A stretch of DNA of 37,161 nucleotides from Planctomycetota bacterium. GTDB taxonomy: Bacteria > Planctomycetota > Phycisphaerae > Sedimentisphaerales > Anaerohalosphaeraceae. Location: the NCBI GenBank assembly GCA_013349435.1, contig DUZQ01000029.1, positions 1 to 37,161 on the forward strand, in the 5' to 3' direction. Positions 17,072 to 29,150 of the stretch are shown here, piece by piece (within the stretch, counting starts at the first letter, position 1; each line of letters opens with the position of its first letter). The position numbers and the translations under genes were made by a program. The notes beneath the pieces were generated by a model that was not told the DNA's origin, searched no databases, and saw only the letters and a program-made list of their open reading frames with translations.

Positions 17072-17386
17072 TTAAGCTTTTATTTTAACAAAAACTCCGG
17101 CCGGCACAACTAACCGATTCAGTGCTTCAACTGTACGAGCGTTAGCATCGTGAATATCAATAAGACGTTTGTGAGTCCGCATTTCAAACTGCTCACGAGA
17201 CTTCTTGTCAATGTGGGGACTCCGCAGTACCGTATATCTCTCGATACGCGTCGGCAGCGGCACAGGACCGCTGACACGGGCATTTGTCCGACGAGCCTGC
17301 TCAACTATTTCCTTGGCAGAGGTATCAAGCATTCGATGGTCGTATGCTTCCATCCTTATCCTGATTCTTTCGGTCTCAGTAGCCAT
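17072..17386 (-). CDS. rpsJ: 30S ribosomal protein S10
   Basis: S10 is in the small-subunit head and also serves as the NusE partner of NusB in antitermination. Its 104 residues include [42 protein letters not shown] and RTHKRLIDI, all conserved. AGGGAAT lies about 8 nt before the ATG. It is the first gene after a 404-nt gap with a promoter candidate, so it probably starts the S10 transcription unit, with possible read-through from fusA. Confidence 0.98.
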   Translation of the reverse strand: MATETERIRIRMEAYDHRMLDTSAKEIVEQARRTNARVSGPVPLPTRIERYTVLRSPHIDKKSREQFEMRTHKRLIDIHDANARTVEALNRLVVPAGVFVKIKA

Positions 17387-17790
17387 TTCTATTCCCTAAT
17401 TTGCACTACACAATCTCCTCACAAACCCGTTAAACTCGCAAGTATATCGATACGCTGCGAGAAAACAAGAATTTTGCACAAAATTTTTGTACAAATCCTG
17501 TAATTTCAAAATTTTTTTGCTAAGTCTTTCAGGCAGGAAAGGCTTTTCAACTCGCCTTCCTTAAAAAGCGCCCGCAAAGCCGGAAAAGACGATACTTGTT
17601 CTCAAATCACTCAAAAATTTTACCATCCCGAACAAGGCAAACACCATCGCCAGCCTGCTGGACTCATATCTACCATCCCTGAACCACTGTCTTGCGAAAT
17701 GTAACCCAGCCCAACTCGAAACGCACAAAATCCCTTTTTGTGCTCGCTACGGCTGCAAACTTTGCAATTTACCACATAATTTCAGACCTG
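17387..17790 (-). other. 404-nt spacer between fusA and rpsJ: promoter region and hairpins
   Basis: No coding region is visible, and tuf, often found here, is absent. Two inverted repeats are present: a perfect 8-bp stem GCACAAAA/TTTTGTGC with a 5-nt loop (17723-17743), and an imperfect AGGAAGGC/GCCTTTCCT hairpin (17535-17561). Neither has a proper T-tract on the minus strand, so neither is a convincing terminator. Between them and rpsJ lies an A/T-rich tract followed by the promoter candidate listed separately. Confidence 0.6.
17441..17468 (-). promoter_or_regulatory. Candidate sigma-70 type promoter for the S10 block
   Basis: On the minus strand a TTGTTT -35 (17463-17468) and a TATACT -10 (17441-17446) are separated by 16 bp. 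Upstream lie A/T runs (17466-17520) that could act as an UP element. Transcription would begin about 50 nt before the rpsJ start codon. The -35 is imperfect and the spacing short, so this is a moderate call. Confidence 0.5.
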
Positions 17791-19884
17791 TCAATAGTGT
17801 CCTGACAAAATTTTCTCAGAAATTTGCTCCGGCACTTTTTCGTAACTCAAGGGCTCCATCGAAAAACCGCCCCTCCCGCCTGTAGCGCTGCGAATCTCGC
17901 CCGAATAACCGAACATCTCAGCCAGAGGCACCTTAGCGTCAATCACTCGCATATTGCCGTGTATCCAGTTGTCGGTAATTGTGCCGCGTTTAGAGATAAG
18001 ACTACCGTGAACTGCGCCGAAATTCGCCTCCGGAACCACCACCTGAACCTTCATTATAGGCTCAAGCAAAATCGGCCCGGCGTTATTAAGGACCTCCCTT
18101 ATTGCACGCACCGCGGCCTGCTCAAACGCTATCTCCGAAGAATCCACGGCATGAAAGGAACCGTCAAGAAGCGTAACCTTCAGTCCCACAACAGGATATC
18201 CCGCCAAAACACCACTTGCCAATGCCTCCAGAACTCCCTTTTTAACCGCCGGTATATACTCCTTCGGAACAGCACCAGAAACGACCGCGTTAACAAATTC
18301 AGTCCCTGACCTGTAGTGCCCAACGTCGTCAAACAACGGCTCAACCCTGATAACAACATGACCATACTGACCACGCCCGCCCGTCTGATGGACAAATTTA
18401 CCCTCACCCTCGACTATTTCGGTGATTGCTTCTTTATACGCCACCCTCGGTTTGCCTATACGAACATCAACTCCCATATCACGGGTCAGCTTGTGCTCCA
18501 GTATCTCAAGGTGAAGCTCCCCCATCCCGCTGATGATAGTCTGACCCGTCTCCGCATCGTACTTACAGCCGAAAGTCGGGTCCTCACGCCTCAGCACCGC
18601 CAACGCATCATTCAACTTGGCACGCTCAACCGCGGTTCTAGGCTCAATCGACATATTTATGACCGCCTGAGGAAACGTAATGTTCTCAAGAATCACTTTG
18701 TTCTTTGTATCACATATCGTATCGCCCGTGAGCGTGTCCTTAAGCCCGACTACCGCAACGATGTCGCCCGCTCCCGCCGAATCCAGTATCTTACGTGAAT
18801 CGGCGTGCATCTCGAATATCCGAGTGATGTTTTCACGCTGACTCCGATTGCTGTTCAATACCCTGCTGCCGGACTTGAGAATGCCACGATAAATCCGCAA
18901 ATAGTACAAATCCCCGTGCTTGTCGCTTGTAATCTTAAAAGCAAGCGCCACCAATGGTTTGCTCCGGTCGCACTCGACTTTCAGCTCCTTGTCCTCTTTG
19001 CCCTTACCATCGGCGGCGTGGGCCGTAATCACCGGCCTGTCCAAGGGCGACGGAAGATAAGAAACAACTCCATCAAGAAGACGCTGCACGCCGATATATC
19101 TCAGAGCCGACCCAACATACACCGGATGCAAGCGGTTCAACAAGGTCCCCTTACGAATGGCGGTGATCACTTTTTCCATATCAATAGGTTTATCGTGTAC
19201 GTATGCCGCCATTAAGTCCTCATCAAACTCCGCAGCCGCTTCAATCATCTCGTGCCAACGGCGCTCGGCCTCATTCATCAACTCGGCCGGTATCTCGACT
19301 TCACGATATTTCGCCCCCAGCATGTTCCCCTCATAAAATACCGCCTTCATCTTTACAAGGTCGATAAGGCCCTGAAAATTTGCTTCGGCGCCTATCGGAA
19401 TCTGAACCGGCACAGGATTAGCGAGGAGTTTGTCTGTGATGCTGTCCACCGCCATCTCAAAATCCGCCCCAATTTTATCCATCTTGTTTATGAAACAAAT
19501 GCATGGCAGACCATACTTCTGCCCCTGACGCCAGACAGTCTCGCTCTGTGCCTGAACGCCTTCGCTCGCATCAAAAACCGCAACCGCCCCGTCCAGAACC
19601 CGCAGGGACCGCTCGACCTCGGCCGTAAAATCAACGTGTCCGGGAGTATCAATAAGGTTAATCTGATACCCGTTCCAGGGACAGCGAGTCGCCGCCGAGG
19701 TTATCGTAATACCACGCTGCTGCTCCTCGGTCATAAAATCCATCACCGCAGTGCCGTCATGCACCTCGCCCATTTTATATATCTTGCCGGAGTAATAAAG
19801 TATCCGCTCGGTAATAGTTGTCTTACCGGCATCAATATGCGCCATAATACCTATGTTTCGCAGTTTTCTTAGCACACTCGGCAT
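17791..19884 (-). CDS. fusA: Elongation factor G
   Basis: EF-G is the GTPase that drives translocation and, with RRF, ribosome recycling. The G motifs are intact: AHIDAGKT (15-22), DTPGHVD (79-85) and NKMD (133-136). They are followed by domain II and the C-terminal domains, including GGRGQYGHV and the end motif [20 protein letters not shown]. The 697 residues are normal for the family. It lies after rpsG as in the str operon but is separated from it by a terminator-like hairpin, and no tuf follows. The Shine-Dalgarno (GGAAAT) is weak. Confidence 0.97.
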   Translation of the reverse strand: MPSVLRKLRNIGIMAHIDAGKTTITERILYYSGKIYKMGEVHDGTAVMDFMTEEQQRGITITSAATRCPWNGYQINLIDTPGHVDFTAEVERSLRVLDGAVAVFDASEGVQAQSETVWRQGQKYGLPCICFINKMDKIGADFEMAVDSITDKLLANPVPVQIPIGAEANFQGLIDLVKMKAVFYEGNMLGAKYREVEIPAELMNEAERRWHEMIEAAAEFDEDLMAAYVHDKPIDMEKVITAIRKGTLLNRLHPVYVGSALRYIGVQRLLDGVVSYLPSPLDRPVITAHAADGKGKEDKELKVECDRSKPLVALAFKITSDKHGDLYYLRIYRGILKSGSRVLNSNRSQRENITRIFEMHADSRKILDSAGAGDIVAVVGLKDTLTGDTICDTKNKVILENITFPQAVINMSIEPRTAVERAKLNDALAVLRREDPTFGCKYDAETGQTIISGMGELHLEILEHKLTRDMGVDVRIGKPRVAYKEAITEIVEGEGKFVHQTGGRGQYGHVVIRVEPLFDDVGHYRSGTEFVNAVVSGAVPKEYIPAVKKGVLEALASGVLAGYPVVGLKVTLLDGSFHAVDSSEIAFEQAAVRAIREVLNNAGPILLEPIMKVQVVVPEANFGAVHGSLISKRGTITDNWIHGNMRVIDAKVPLAEMFGYSGEIRSATGGRGGFSMEPLSYEKVPEQISEKILSGHY

Positions 19885-19946
19885 AAATTCTTATTTCCAC
19901 AACATCTATAAAACCATTTCCTATATGCCGTTTTCGGCTGAACATG

Positions 19947-19993
19947 CCAAAATAAAAAACTGCCACGGTTATCAAATACAACAGCCGTGGCAG
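19947..19993 (-). terminator. Intrinsic terminator between rpsG and fusA
   Basis: A perfect 9-bp stem CTGCCACGG/CCGTGGCAG encloses a 16-nt loop and is followed on the minus strand by TTTTTTATTTT, the standard form of a Rho-independent terminator. It lies right after the rpsG stop. Either fusA has its own promoter in the roughly 60 nt that remain, where only a weak candidate (TTGGCA, 17 nt, CATATA) is seen, or termination is partial. Confidence 0.8.
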
Positions 19994-20009
19994 CATACTT
20001 CTTACGATT

Positions 20010-20483
20010 TTACCATGCAAAATGCGCGAATGCTTTGTTCGCCTCTGCCATCCTGTGAACATTCTCACGTGTCGTCATCGCAGCACCTTCTTTTTTAAAA
20101 GCATCCATCAGTTCCGTAGCCAAACGAACGCACATAGGCTTGCCTTTTTTCGCACGCGACGCCGCGATAATCCACCGAAAGGCAAGAGACTGCTGACGCT
20201 TCGGACTGACCTGCATCGGAACCTGGTAACTCGCACCACCGACCCGCTTACTTCGAACCTCAAGCATCGGCTTAACGTTACCAATCGCCGTCTCAAAAAC
20301 ATCCAGCGGCTCAGTGTCTTTTACCTTTTTTGAAATAACGCTCATCGCATCGTAGAAGACCTTCTGCGCGGAGTTCTTCTTGCCGTCCCACATTAAACAA
20401 TTAATAAACTTCGCAACCAGCTTGCTGTTATAAACAGCATCAGGTTTCAGTTGACTACTCGACGCGGTCCACTTCTTGGCCAT
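20010..20483 (-). CDS. rpsG: 30S ribosomal protein S7
   Basis: S7 nucleates assembly of the small-subunit head and represses the str operon in E. coli. Conserved blocks are [22 protein letters not shown] (partly: [17 protein letters not shown]), [20 protein letters not shown] and [13 protein letters not shown] at the C-terminus. It has 157 residues. AAGGTG lies 7 nt before the ATG. It follows rpsL and is followed by a strong terminator-like hairpin. Confidence 0.98.
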   Translation of the reverse strand: MAKKWTASSSQLKPDAVYNSKLVAKFINCLMWDGKKNSAQKVFYDAMSVISKKVKDTEPLDVFETAIGNVKPMLEVRSKRVGGASYQVPMQVSPKRQQSLAFRWIIAASRAKKGKPMCVRLATELMDAFKKEGAAMTTRENVHRMAEANKAFAHFAW

Positions 20484-20516
20484 TACAGCACCTTCCGAAC
20501 AACTATAAACTTAAAA

Positions 20517-20879
20517 TTACTTCTTCGCTCCGTATTTGCTCCGGCCCTGCTTACGACCGGGGACTCCATCCGAATCCAGCACGCCACGGACAACATGGTA
20601 CCTTACACCCGGCAGGTCCCTTACTCTGCCGCCGCGAACCAAAACAGTACTGTGTTCCTGAAGATTATGGTCGATTCCTGGTATATAAGCTGTAATCTCC
20701 TTGCCGTTTGTCAGCCTCACGCGGGCAATCTTACGCAAAGCCGAGTTCGGCTTCTTCGGCGTCTGAGTCCTGACGATAAGGCACACGCCACGCTTCTGAG
20801 GACAGCCGGTTATATCCGAAATACGCTTCTTGCCCTTTTTCCTTCGCGCCCTCCTCACTAACTGATTCATAGTCGGCAT
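20517..20879 (-). CDS. rpsL: 30S ribosomal protein S12
   Basis: S12 is the decoding-centre protein controlling accuracy. [13 protein letters not shown], the [11 protein letters not shown] loop and [16 protein letters not shown] are conserved, ending GRSKYGAKK. The residue corresponding to E. coli Lys88 (counting Met) is Arg87 here. Lys88-to-Arg is a known streptomycin-resistance substitution. Lys42, equivalent to E. coli Lys43, is retained. It has 120 residues. GGAG lies about 7 nt before the ATG. It follows rpoC by 72 nt. Confidence 0.98.
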   Translation of the reverse strand: MPTMNQLVRRARRKKGKKRISDITGCPQKRGVCLIVRTQTPKKPNSALRKIARVRLTNGKEITAYIPGIDHNLQEHSTVLVRGGRVRDLPGVRYHVVRGVLDSDGVPGRKQGRSKYGAKK

Positions 20880-20928
20880 AATATCTCCAAACCTATAACC
20901 TTCAACTACGTTTTTAGCTTACAGCCCT

Positions 20929-20949
20929 ACAAACTACAAACTACGAACT
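20929..20949 (-). repeat. Three in-phase heptamers after the rpoC stop
   Basis: Two bases after the rpoC stop codon the minus strand reads AGTTCGT, AGTTTGT, AGTTTGT, three uninterrupted 7-nt units. The first unit is identical to the one that follows the rplJ stop. The remaining spacer to rpsL has no evident hairpin or promoter. Confidence 0.7.
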
Positions 20950-20951
20950 CC

Positions 20952-23900
20952 CTAACTGATGCCCAATGCCTCTTTGACCGCCTTCTCTGCCGCTGCTTCA
21001 GCTTCTTTGACCTCTCTCAGCTCCTCAAGCGCCTTGGGTACAGGCGGCTCGGCAAGATGTTTGACCTTAATTTCAAGGTGCGGTCTAAACGCCGTTCCCG
21101 CCGGAATCAAATGACCTAATATCACATTCTCCTTCAAACCTCGCAACACATCAATCTTACCCGCAAGTGAAGCCCCGGTCAACACCTTCGTGGTCTCCTG
21201 AAAACTTGCCGCCGAGATAAAGCTGTCCGACTGAAGTGATGCCTTGGTTATACCCAGAAGAAGCGTGTTGGCCGTAGCCGGGCGAGGCTTCTTTCCCTTG
21301 GCAGGTGTACCGCCAAGAGCCTCAACCTTCTCGTTAGCCGCCTCAAACTTTTCCCTGTCTAAAAGCTGACCGGTTTGAATATCCGTATCACCGGCATCGG
21401 TGATTCTTATCATCTTTTTGGCCAATTCCTCATTCGCTCTTCGGAAGGCAAACTTATCTACAATTTCGCCCGGCAGGAACATGCTGTCGCCGATAGATTC
21501 TATTTCAACCTTACGCATCATCTGCGAGATTATAATCTCAATATGCTTATCACTTATCACTACGCTCTGAGCACGATACACGTTTTGAATCTCTCTCAAT
21601 AAATACCGCTGTAAGGCCTCCTCACCCTTAATCCGCAGAATATCGTGCGGAACAAGCGGTCCCTCCGTTAATGCGTCACCCGCTTCAACCATATCGCCCG
21701 TATGACAGTTCAGGTGCCTGTCTCTCGGAACATGGTGCTCTTTTTCCATCCCGCTCTCGCTTCGAATCGTAATGGTCATTTTACCCCGTCGTTTGTCGCT
21801 TTTAAGTTCCACTATCCCGCTTATCTCCGCCATGGCGGCCGGTTCCTTCGGCTTTCTTGCTTCAAATATCTCGGTCACCCGAGGCAGGCCGCCTGTAATG
21901 TCCTGAGTTCCCCCGGTTCCTCTCGGCAAACGGGCAAGCAGCTTTCCAGCCGCCACCTCCTCACCTTCATCAACCTCAATACGGGCCTTCGCCGGCAGAT
22001 AGTGAACATCAAGAATCTTGCCTTCGGAATTTTCAATGATAACCTGTGGGTGCTTGTCCCCCTTATGTTCAATCACAACAGCCCTTCCAACCTGGCCCTT
22101 GCGCTCCTCCTCAACACGCATCGTCTCACCTTCAACCACATCCACAAGGCGGACACAGCCGGAAACCTCAGCGAGAATCGGAACACGGTGTGGATCCCAG
22201 GAAAACAATCGCTGCCCACGCTTGACCTCCACCCCATCCTTAACCTGCATAACAGCACCGTAGGGCACCTTGAATCTCTCAAGCTCTCTGCCCTTTTTAT
22301 CAAGCAAAAGCACTTCGCCGCTGCGGCTCAGAACTATACCCTTGGATTCGACAAGACGTTTTGCCTTCGGGTCCTTCGTTGTCGATGCCAGGTCTTTGCT
22401 GTAAGTCTTACCGTCCGATTCTTCCCATACGTCCGGATCGGGAACAACATTCAGCTCGCGGTATTCTACAGTGCCATCACGCGGAGATTTCTGGTCGGTC
22501 TCAAGTACCGATATCGCCGCAATACCACCCGTGTGAAATGTACGCATCGTCAACTGCGTCCCCGGCTCACCAATCGACTGGGCGGCTATAATACCTACCG
22601 CCATACCCTCCTCTACAGGCTTACCCATGCTTAAGTCCCACCCGTAACACTTCGCACAAATCCCCATCTCACTCTCGCAGGTCAACGGACTCCTCACCCG
22701 AATCGCGTCAAGACCAAGCGCTTCGATCTTGTCGGCTGCATCGGGTGTTATAACCTCGTTTTCAAGAACTATCATCTCGCCCGTTATCGGATTGCGCACG
22801 TTGTCCCGCGCCACGCGCCCGATAACCAACTGTTTTAGTGGAACATCAACCGTCTCACCCTTATAAACCGTACTTTTAGTAATACCCTGAAGTGTTCCAC
22901 AATCAATCTGTGTAACCATAACATTTTGTGCCACGTCGGCAAGCTTACGAGTAAGGTAGCCGGAGTCCGCCGTCTTAAGTGCCGTATCAGCAAGCCCTTT
23001 GCGCGCACCGTGTGTCGAACTGAAGTACTCAAGCACATTCAAACCTTCCCGAAAGTTCGACCTGATAGGCGTCTCGATAATTTCCCCGCTCGGTTTGGCC
23101 ATAAGCGCCCGCATACCCGCAAGCTGCTGTATCTGATCGACACTGCCTCGCGCACCTGAGTCCCTCATAACCCATATCGGATTCAAATAGGGCTTGCCGT
23201 CGCGAACGTCATTAGCCATTGCGCTCATCATCGCGTTGGTTACTTCCACGCGAGCGTGCGTCCATGCATCGATAATCTGATTGTATCTTTCTCCATCCGT
23301 CAACACCCCGGCATTATAGTTCTTCTGAACCCTGTCAACCTTCTTTTGAGCCTTGTCTATGATGCTCTGCTTCTCCAAAGGAATCCGCAGATCGGTAATA
23401 CCAAAGCTCAGCCCCGCCAAAGTCACCTGCTTGAACCCAAGCTCTTTAATGCCGTCGAGCAAATCTACCGTAGCGGCACTGCCGGCAATCTCAAAGCAGT
23501 CCTGAATCACTGTCCCAAGCTTTCCCTTGTCCATCAGCAAGTTGTAAAACGGCATCTTTTCGTGCAGAATGTCGTTAAACAAACATCGCCCGGGAGTTGT
23601 CTCTATCACACCACCCATCTTCTCGCCGGATTCAGTGATAACTCTCTTGTTCGGTGGAAGGCAAACCTTAACCTTCGCGTGTATGCCCACCTTGCCCATC
23701 TCGCAGGCCGTGATCGCTTCAAACATGTCCCCAAACAACATGCCTTCGCCCTTTTCGCCCGGCCGCATAAAGGTTATGTAGTAATTGCCCAATACGATAT
23801 CCTGCGACGGCCCAAGCATAGGCGCCCCGCTCTGAGGCGAAAAAATACTGTTCGTTGACATCAAAAGCGTATGAGCTTCAACCTGCGCCTCGATACTCAA

Positions 23901-25298
23901 AGGCAGATGAACCGCCATCTGGTCACCGTCGAAGTCCGCATTGAATCCGTGACAAACCAGCGGGTGAAGCATAATAGCGTTGCCTTCCACCAGAATCGGC
24001 TCGAACGCCTGAATGCCCATCCGGTGCAGCGTAGGCGCACGGTTCAAAAGAACGGGGTGCTGATGAATCACTTCCTCAAGAATATCCCAAACATGCTCTT
24101 CACGCCTTTCAAGCATGCGCTTTGCGCTCTTTATAGTGTCGGCAAGGCCTCGGTCCTTCAGCTTGCGAATTATAAAGGGCTGATAAAGTTCCAGGGCAAT
24201 CTTCTTCGGCAAGCCGCACTGATTCAGCTTCAAGTGCGGTCCTATCACAATAACCGACCTTGCCGAATAATCCACACGCTTGCCGAGAAGGTTTTCCCGG
24301 AAGCGCCCCTGTTTGCCCTTTATCATATCCGTAAGGCTCTTGAGCGGACGGTTGTTGCTCCCCAGAACCGGACGCCTGCACCTGCCGTTGTCGAGAAGAG
24401 AATCAACCGCCTGCTGGAGCATCCGTTTCTCATTGCGAATGATAACCTCAGGTGCGTTCAAATCTATTAGTTTCTTCAAACGGTTGTTACGATTGATTAT
24501 ACGCCTGTACAGGTCGTTAAGGTCGCTTGTTGCAAAATTGCCGCTCTCAAGCATCACCAGAGGACGCAAATCCGGCGGTATCACCGGCACTACATCCAGT
24601 ACCATCCACTCCGGCTTGTTATCGCTGCCGCGGATACTGTTGACGATCTTAAGGCGTTTGGTCAGTTCTTTAATCTTTTGCTTGCTTCCGGTCTCCCCTA
24701 TTGCCGTCCTCAGTTCCGCACTCAACTCATCCAAATCCTCCCTGTTCAAAAGCTCCTTTACAGCCTCGGCGCCCATCGACGCCCTGAAACAAACACCGTA
24801 TTTGTTACACGCCTGCCGGTACTCATCCTCCGTCATAAGCTGCCTGGGTTTAAGCGGGCTCTGGCCCGGGTCCGTCACAACATAATCCTGGAAATAAATT
24901 ATCTTCTCCAAATCGGATGTCTTCATACCGAGCACACTGCTTAAACGACTGGGCATCGATTTGAAAAACCATATATGCACCACCGGAGCTGCAAGATTAA
25001 TATGACCCATCCGCTTGCGACGTACCCGACTGTGTGTAACCTTTACTCCACAACGGTCGCAGATGATACCCTTGAACTTGGTGCCTTTATACTTGCCGCA
25101 GGCACACTCCCAGTCCCTCTCGGGACCAAAAATGCGCTCACAAAAAAGACCGTCTTTCTCGGGCCGGTAAGTCCGGTAGTTTATAGTTTCCGGCTTGCGT
25201 ACCTCGCCGAAAGACCAACTGCGTATATCATTCGCACTCGCCAACGATATCTTTACCGAACCATAATCGTTAATCCGATCGTAAATCGATTCCACCAT
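20952..25298 (-). CDS. rpoC: DNA-directed RNA polymerase subunit beta-prime
   Basis: This catalytic subunit has 1448 residues. The N-terminal zinc ribbon has Cys65, Cys67, Cys80 and Cys83. The active-site loop NADFDGDQ (453-460) supplies the three Mg-binding aspartates. A second zinc site is formed around [11 protein letters not shown]. The bridge-helix and trigger-loop region reads [26 protein letters not shown] 60-residue C-terminus rich in Ala, Glu and Lys follows the last conserved segment ([17 protein letters not shown]). It starts 37 nt after rpoB with GGAG about 10 nt upstream. Confidence 0.98.
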   Translation of the reverse strand: MVESIYDRINDYGSVKISLASANDIRSWSFGEVRKPETINYRTYRPEKDGLFCERIFGPERDWECACGKYKGTKFKGIICDRCGVKVTHSRVRRKRMGHINLAAPVVHIWFFKSMPSRLSSVLGMKTSDLEKIIYFQDYVVTDPGQSPLKPRQLMTEDEYRQACNKYGVCFRASMGAEAVKELLNREDLDELSAELRTAIGETGSKQKIKELTKRLKIVNSIRGSDNKPEWMVLDVVPVIPPDLRPLVMLESGNFATSDLNDLYRRIINRNNRLKKLIDLNAPEVIIRNEKRMLQQAVDSLLDNGRCRRPVLGSNNRPLKSLTDMIKGKQGRFRENLLGKRVDYSARSVIVIGPHLKLNQCGLPKKIALELYQPFIIRKLKDRGLADTIKSAKRMLERREEHVWDILEEVIHQHPVLLNRAPTLHRMGIQAFEPILVEGNAIMLHPLVCHGFNADFDGDQMAVHLPLSIEAQVEAHTLLMSTNSIFSPQSGAPMLGPSQDIVLGNYYITFMRPGEKGEGMLFGDMFEAITACEMGKVGIHAKVKVCLPPNKRVITESGEKMGGVIETTPGRCLFNDILHEKMPFYNLLMDKGKLGTVIQDCFEIAGSAATVDLLDGIKELGFKQVTLAGLSFGITDLRIPLEKQSIIDKAQKKVDRVQKNYNAGVLTDGERYNQIIDAWTHARVEVTNAMMSAMANDVRDGKPYLNPIWVMRDSGARGSVDQIQQLAGMRALMAKPSGEIIETPIRSNFREGLNVLEYFSSTHGARKGLADTALKTADSGYLTRKLADVAQNVMVTQIDCGTLQGITKSTVYKGETVDVPLKQLVIGRVARDNVRNPITGEMIVLENEVITPDAADKIEALGLDAIRVRSPLTCESEMGICAKCYGWDLSMGKPVEEGMAVGIIAAQSIGEPGTQLTMRTFHTGGIAAISVLETDQKSPRDGTVEYRELNVVPDPDVWEESDGKTYSKDLASTTKDPKAKRLVESKGIVLSRSGEVLLLDKKGRELERFKVPYGAVMQVKDGVEVKRGQRLFSWDPHRVPILAEVSGCVRLVDVVEGETMRVEEERKGQVGRAVVIEHKGDKHPQVIIENSEGKILDVHYLPAKARIEVDEGEEVAAGKLLARLPRGTGGTQDITGGLPRVTEIFEARKPKEPAAMAEISGIVELKSDKRRGKMTITIRSESGMEKEHHVPRDRHLNCHTGDMVEAGDALTEGPLVPHDILRIKGEEALQRYLLREIQNVYRAQSVVISDKHIEIIISQMMRKVEIESIGDSMFLPGEIVDKFAFRRANEELAKKMIRITDAGDTDIQTGQLLDREKFEAANEKVEALGGTPAKGKKPRPATANTLLLGITKASLQSDSFISAASFQETTKVLTGASLAGKIDVLRGLKENVILGHLIPAGTAFRPHLEIKVKHLAEPPVPKALEELREVKEAEAAAEKAVKEALGIS

Positions 25299-25335
25299 TT
25301 TCGGTTAACTCCACCCTAAACAAAATACCGAACTT

Positions 25336-28300
25336 TTATATCGGTGAACTACCTATCCGCTTCTTCTCGAGCTGAATGTTCAGTCCCAGTCCCCTTATCT
25401 CGTTACACAAAACGTCAAATGAAATCGGTGTTCCCGCTTCAAGAGTATTGGTGCCCTTTACCATTGACTCGTAAATCTTGGTGCGTCCTTCAATATCATC
25501 ACTCTTAACCGTCAGTAATTCCTGCAACGTGTAGGCCGCCCCGTACGCCTCCAGAGCCCACACTTCCATCTCACCAAAACGCTGACCCCCCGTTCTTGCT
25601 TTTCCGCCGAGAGGCTGTTGAGTAATCAAACTATAAGGCCCTGTTGCCCTGGCGTGAATCTTGTCGTCCACAAGATGATGCAGCTTCATCATATAAATAT
25701 AGCCTATCGTAGCCTTTTGTCCGAACGGCTCACCCGTGCGACCGTCATAAAGTCTCGTCTTCATGTCGTCCGGTATCTGAACAAACAATTCATCAGCAGG
25801 CGGCACCTCCTTTTTGCTCTCAAGTTCGGCCGTCCGGCTTCTTACACGCTCATTCGCCTCGCCCGTAACTTCACGAATCTGCTCCTCGGTCGCACCATCA
25901 AACACAGGTGTAACACAATTAAAACCAAGGACCTTCGCCGCCCATCCAAGATGTGTCTCAAGTATCTGGCCAACATTCATCCGGCTCGGAACCCCAAGAG
26001 GATTCAGACATATATCAACCGGTGTGCCGTCTTCAAGAAACGGCATATCCTCCTCGGGCATGATCTTTGCGATGACACCTTTGTTCCCGTGACGACCCGC
26101 CATCTTATCCCCGACAGAAAGCGTCCGCTTGGTCGCAACATAAACCTTCACCATCTCAAGAACACCCCCGGGAAGCTCGTCACCGTGTTTCAAACGTTCA
26201 ATTTGACGTTTCTTCTCCTCCTGCATCTCAACCAGTCTCGGCCAATACTTGTCCAGTATCTTCTGGGCATCATCTCGAAGCTTCGCCGGCTTTACCCACC
26301 CAATATCAAAGTTCTCAATCTGCTCGTAAATCACGTCGTTATCCGTGCTGACACCGACTTTCTGACGCGTCGACGGATCAACAACATCTACTTTAACCTT
26401 ATCATGAATCTCAGCCATCATCTGTTTGAAGACCGTGCATTCTCTGGCTACCATCTCGGCTTCATATCGGCTTATTTCTTCCTTCTGTGCCTTTCGCTGC
26501 TCTTCCGTGCCCGCACCGCGACGTACGAAACGCCGTGTCCGAATTACAACCCCCTCATAACCGCTCATAACCTCAAGGGAATCGTTCTTGACGTCCTCAC
26601 CGGCCCTGCCGAATATCGCATGCAAAAGCTTCTCTTCCGGCGTCAGTTCCGTCTTGCTCTTGGGTGAGACCTTCCCTACAAGAATATCTCCCGTTGAAAC
26701 ACGAGTTCCCTCGCGAACCACCCCGCCCTCATCAAGATTTCTCAAAGCCTTCTCGCTGACATTCGGAATATCGCGGGTAAATTCCTCGCGGCCGAGTTTT
26801 GTCTCTCGAACCTCGACACTGAACTCGTCTATATGAATACTTGTAAAAACATCGTCTTTGACCAGTCTCTCACTGATGAGTATCGCATCCTCAAAGTTGA
26901 ATCCGTCGAAGGGAACAAAAGCCGCCAGAATATTCCTTCCAAGGGCCAGTACACCGTTGGCGGTACCGCCGCCGTCTGCAATTATCTGGCCCTTCTTAAC
27001 CTTCTGGCCCAGTTCAACCAGGGGCTTCTGGTTCAGACACGTTCGCTCATTAAGACCAATAAACTTGGCAAGCTCGTACTCGTCCGTATTGTCAATAACT
27101 ATCCTGTTGCCGTCAACCGCCGTAACAACCCCGCTGATTCGGGCCTTAAGTACCATGCTCGAATTTTGAGCCACCTCGCTTTCCATCCCTGTCCGGACCA
27201 GCGGCGCCTTTGTATTCAACAGCGGCACCGCCTGACGCTGCATGTTCGAGCCCATCAATGCACGGTTGGCGTCATCATGTTCCAAAAACGGAATAAGGGA
27301 TGCAGATACACCTACCGTCTGTCTCGGAGATATATCAACGTAACCAACCTGACTGCTGTCAACCTGAGTCAAATCGCCCTCCTGCCTCGCCAGAACCATC
27401 CCTTTTCTCAAATTCCCTTTGTCCGGCTCAATCATGCTCGGCGGCGTAAATATCGCCTCCACCTCCTGGTCCGCACGCAGATATGCCACCTCATCGGTTA
27501 TCCTGCCTTTTGCAATTCTGCGATAAGGCGTAACCAAAAATCCGTATTCATCAACCTTTGCAAATATCGCCAGTGAAACGATAAGCCCTATATTAGTGCC
27601 TTCCGGTGTTTCAATCGGACACACCCTTCCGTAGTGACTTATATGAACATCACGAACTTCAAATCCGGCCCGCTTGCGGTTCAGGCCCCCCGGGCCAAGA
27701 GCGCTCAAACGCCTCTCATGAGTCAACTGGCTCAATGCATTGGTCTGGTCAACCACCTGACTCAGTTCTCCGCGACCAAAGAAATACTCGATACTCGATG
27801 AGACGCTCTTGGAGTTAACAAGGTCGGCAATACGGTCCACATCATCAGGACCCTTCATGCTCATCCGCTCCTGAACCGTCCTGCGAAGCTTAAGCAGGCC
27901 CTTGCGAATCTCACCGGCCGCCAGCTCATCTATCGTACGAAGCCGCCTGTTACCCAGATGGTCGATATCGTCAAGCGACCCTTCATTGTTTCGCAGCCCG
28001 ACAATATACCGCATAGTATTCAAAAAGTCCTCCGCGCGAAGCGACATCTCGTTTTCATCGGTATCACAACCGAACTTGCGATTCAGCCTGAACCTGCCTA
28101 CCTTTCCCAGACGGTAACGGTTCGTGTCATAGAACTTTTCCTTAAACAGCGTCTTGGCCTTCTCGAGCTGGGCGGGATTCCCCGGCCTGAGTCGCAGATA
28201 AATCTTCAACAAAGCATCTTCGTGACTTTCACAGTCGTCTTCGGCCAGAGTGTTCAGGATAAGAGCATCTGCAACCTTTTTAATAACCTCAATATCAGCA

Positions 28301-29091
28301 AGATTGCTTTGCTGTATCTGCCCGATTCTGTCCCCCAACTGCGTCCCTGCCTCAACAATAACTTCGCCCGTTTCGGTATCAACAACAGGCCCAACCGCCC
28401 ACATCGAAGGATCAAGTTTGCCGGTTTTGACCGTCTTGGTCTTATAAAACAAACGCAATATATCTTCCGTTTTGCCGTACTCTTCGCTCATTGCACGAAG
28501 AAAAATCGTCGCCGGAATCTTGCTCGACTGATCTATCCGAATTATCAGTACATCTTTCTTTGTAACGGATATCTCTATCCAGCTACCACGCTCCGGAATA
28601 ATCCTGCTGCCGTGCAAAACGCGGTCGCCGTCCCGGTTGTCGATAACAAAATCCACCCCCGGGCTGCGGTGTAGTTGATTCACTATCACTCGCTCGGCAC
28701 CGTTGATAACAAACTCACCGCCCCCGATCATTACCGGCATCTCACCCAGATATATCGCCTGCTCGGCAATATCATCAGCATCCTTGCGCTTGAGGACACA
28801 CCGAATCTTGAGAGGATACCCGTATGTCAGCCGAAGCTCCCTGCACTGCTCAATCGTATATCGGGGCTTTTCAAGTTCGTAACCCAGGTACTCCAATTGC
28901 ATCGTCTTGTCGTAACTTACTATCGGAAATATCTCGCGAAAAAGCGCCTCAAGACCGTCATCCTTGCGCTTAGCGGGTAACACGTCTTGCTGCAGAAAAC
29001 GACTGTAGCTCTTCAACTGAATCTCGATAAGATCCGGCACCGCAATTGCGTCGCCTATCCTGCCAAAATTGCGAACGGTTCGTGATTTCAT
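25336..29091 (-). CDS. rpoB: DNA-directed RNA polymerase subunit beta
   Basis: Beta forms the other half of the catalytic cleft and has 1251 residues here. Landmarks are [21 protein letters not shown] (in part: [16 protein letters not shown]) near 130-145, the rifampicin region around 439-463, and [17 protein letters not shown]. Near the C-terminus come [13 protein letters not shown] and [24 protein letters not shown]. Asp448, His458 and Ser463, equivalent to E. coli D516, H526 and S531, are the sensitive-type residues, though neighbours differ from E. coli. It is 59 nt downstream of rplL. GGGAG lies 9 nt before the ATG. Confidence 0.98.
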   Translation of the reverse strand: MKSRTVRNFGRIGDAIAVPDLIEIQLKSYSRFLQQDVLPAKRKDDGLEALFREIFPIVSYDKTMQLEYLGYELEKPRYTIEQCRELRLTYGYPLKIRCVLKRKDADDIAEQAIYLGEMPVMIGGGEFVINGAERVIVNQLHRSPGVDFVIDNRDGDRVLHGSRIIPERGSWIEISVTKKDVLIIRIDQSSKIPATIFLRAMSEEYGKTEDILRLFYKTKTVKTGKLDPSMWAVGPVVDTETGEVIVEAGTQLGDRIGQIQQSNLADIEVIKKVADALILNTLAEDDCESHEDALLKIYLRLRPGNPAQLEKAKTLFKEKFYDTNRYRLGKVGRFRLNRKFGCDTDENEMSLRAEDFLNTMRYIVGLRNNEGSLDDIDHLGNRRLRTIDELAAGEIRKGLLKLRRTVQERMSMKGPDDVDRIADLVNSKSVSSSIEYFFGRGELSQVVDQTNALSQLTHERRLSALGPGGLNRKRAGFEVRDVHISHYGRVCPIETPEGTNIGLIVSLAIFAKVDEYGFLVTPYRRIAKGRITDEVAYLRADQEVEAIFTPPSMIEPDKGNLRKGMVLARQEGDLTQVDSSQVGYVDISPRQTVGVSASLIPFLEHDDANRALMGSNMQRQAVPLLNTKAPLVRTGMESEVAQNSSMVLKARISGVVTAVDGNRIVIDNTDEYELAKFIGLNERTCLNQKPLVELGQKVKKGQIIADGGGTANGVLALGRNILAAFVPFDGFNFEDAILISERLVKDDVFTSIHIDEFSVEVRETKLGREEFTRDIPNVSEKALRNLDEGGVVREGTRVSTGDILVGKVSPKSKTELTPEEKLLHAIFGRAGEDVKNDSLEVMSGYEGVVIRTRRFVRRGAGTEEQRKAQKEEISRYEAEMVARECTVFKQMMAEIHDKVKVDVVDPSTRQKVGVSTDNDVIYEQIENFDIGWVKPAKLRDDAQKILDKYWPRLVEMQEEKKRQIERLKHGDELPGGVLEMVKVYVATKRTLSVGDKMAGRHGNKGVIAKIMPEEDMPFLEDGTPVDICLNPLGVPSRMNVGQILETHLGWAAKVLGFNCVTPVFDGATEEQIREVTGEANERVRSRTAELESKKEVPPADELFVQIPDDMKTRLYDGRTGEPFGQKATIGYIYMMKLHHLVDDKIHARATGPYSLITQQPLGGKARTGGQRFGEMEVWALEAYGAAYTLQELLTVKSDDIEGRTKIYESMVKGTNTLEAGTPISFDVLCNEIRGLGLNIQLEKKRIGSSPI

Positions 29092-29150
29092 CCAATCACT
29101 CTCCCTTAGCTATTTTAACCCTAACAATTAAAACCCAACCGCATAAGATA

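Noticed and set aside
17723-17743. Hairpin after fusA as an intrinsic terminator
   Set aside because: The stem is A/T-rich at its loop end and is followed by only three T residues on the minus strand.
25618-26667. 349-residue plus-strand reading frame
   Set aside because: It lies entirely antisense to rpoB, has no recognisable domain and is rich in basic and rare residues; it is a by-product of rpoB codon use.
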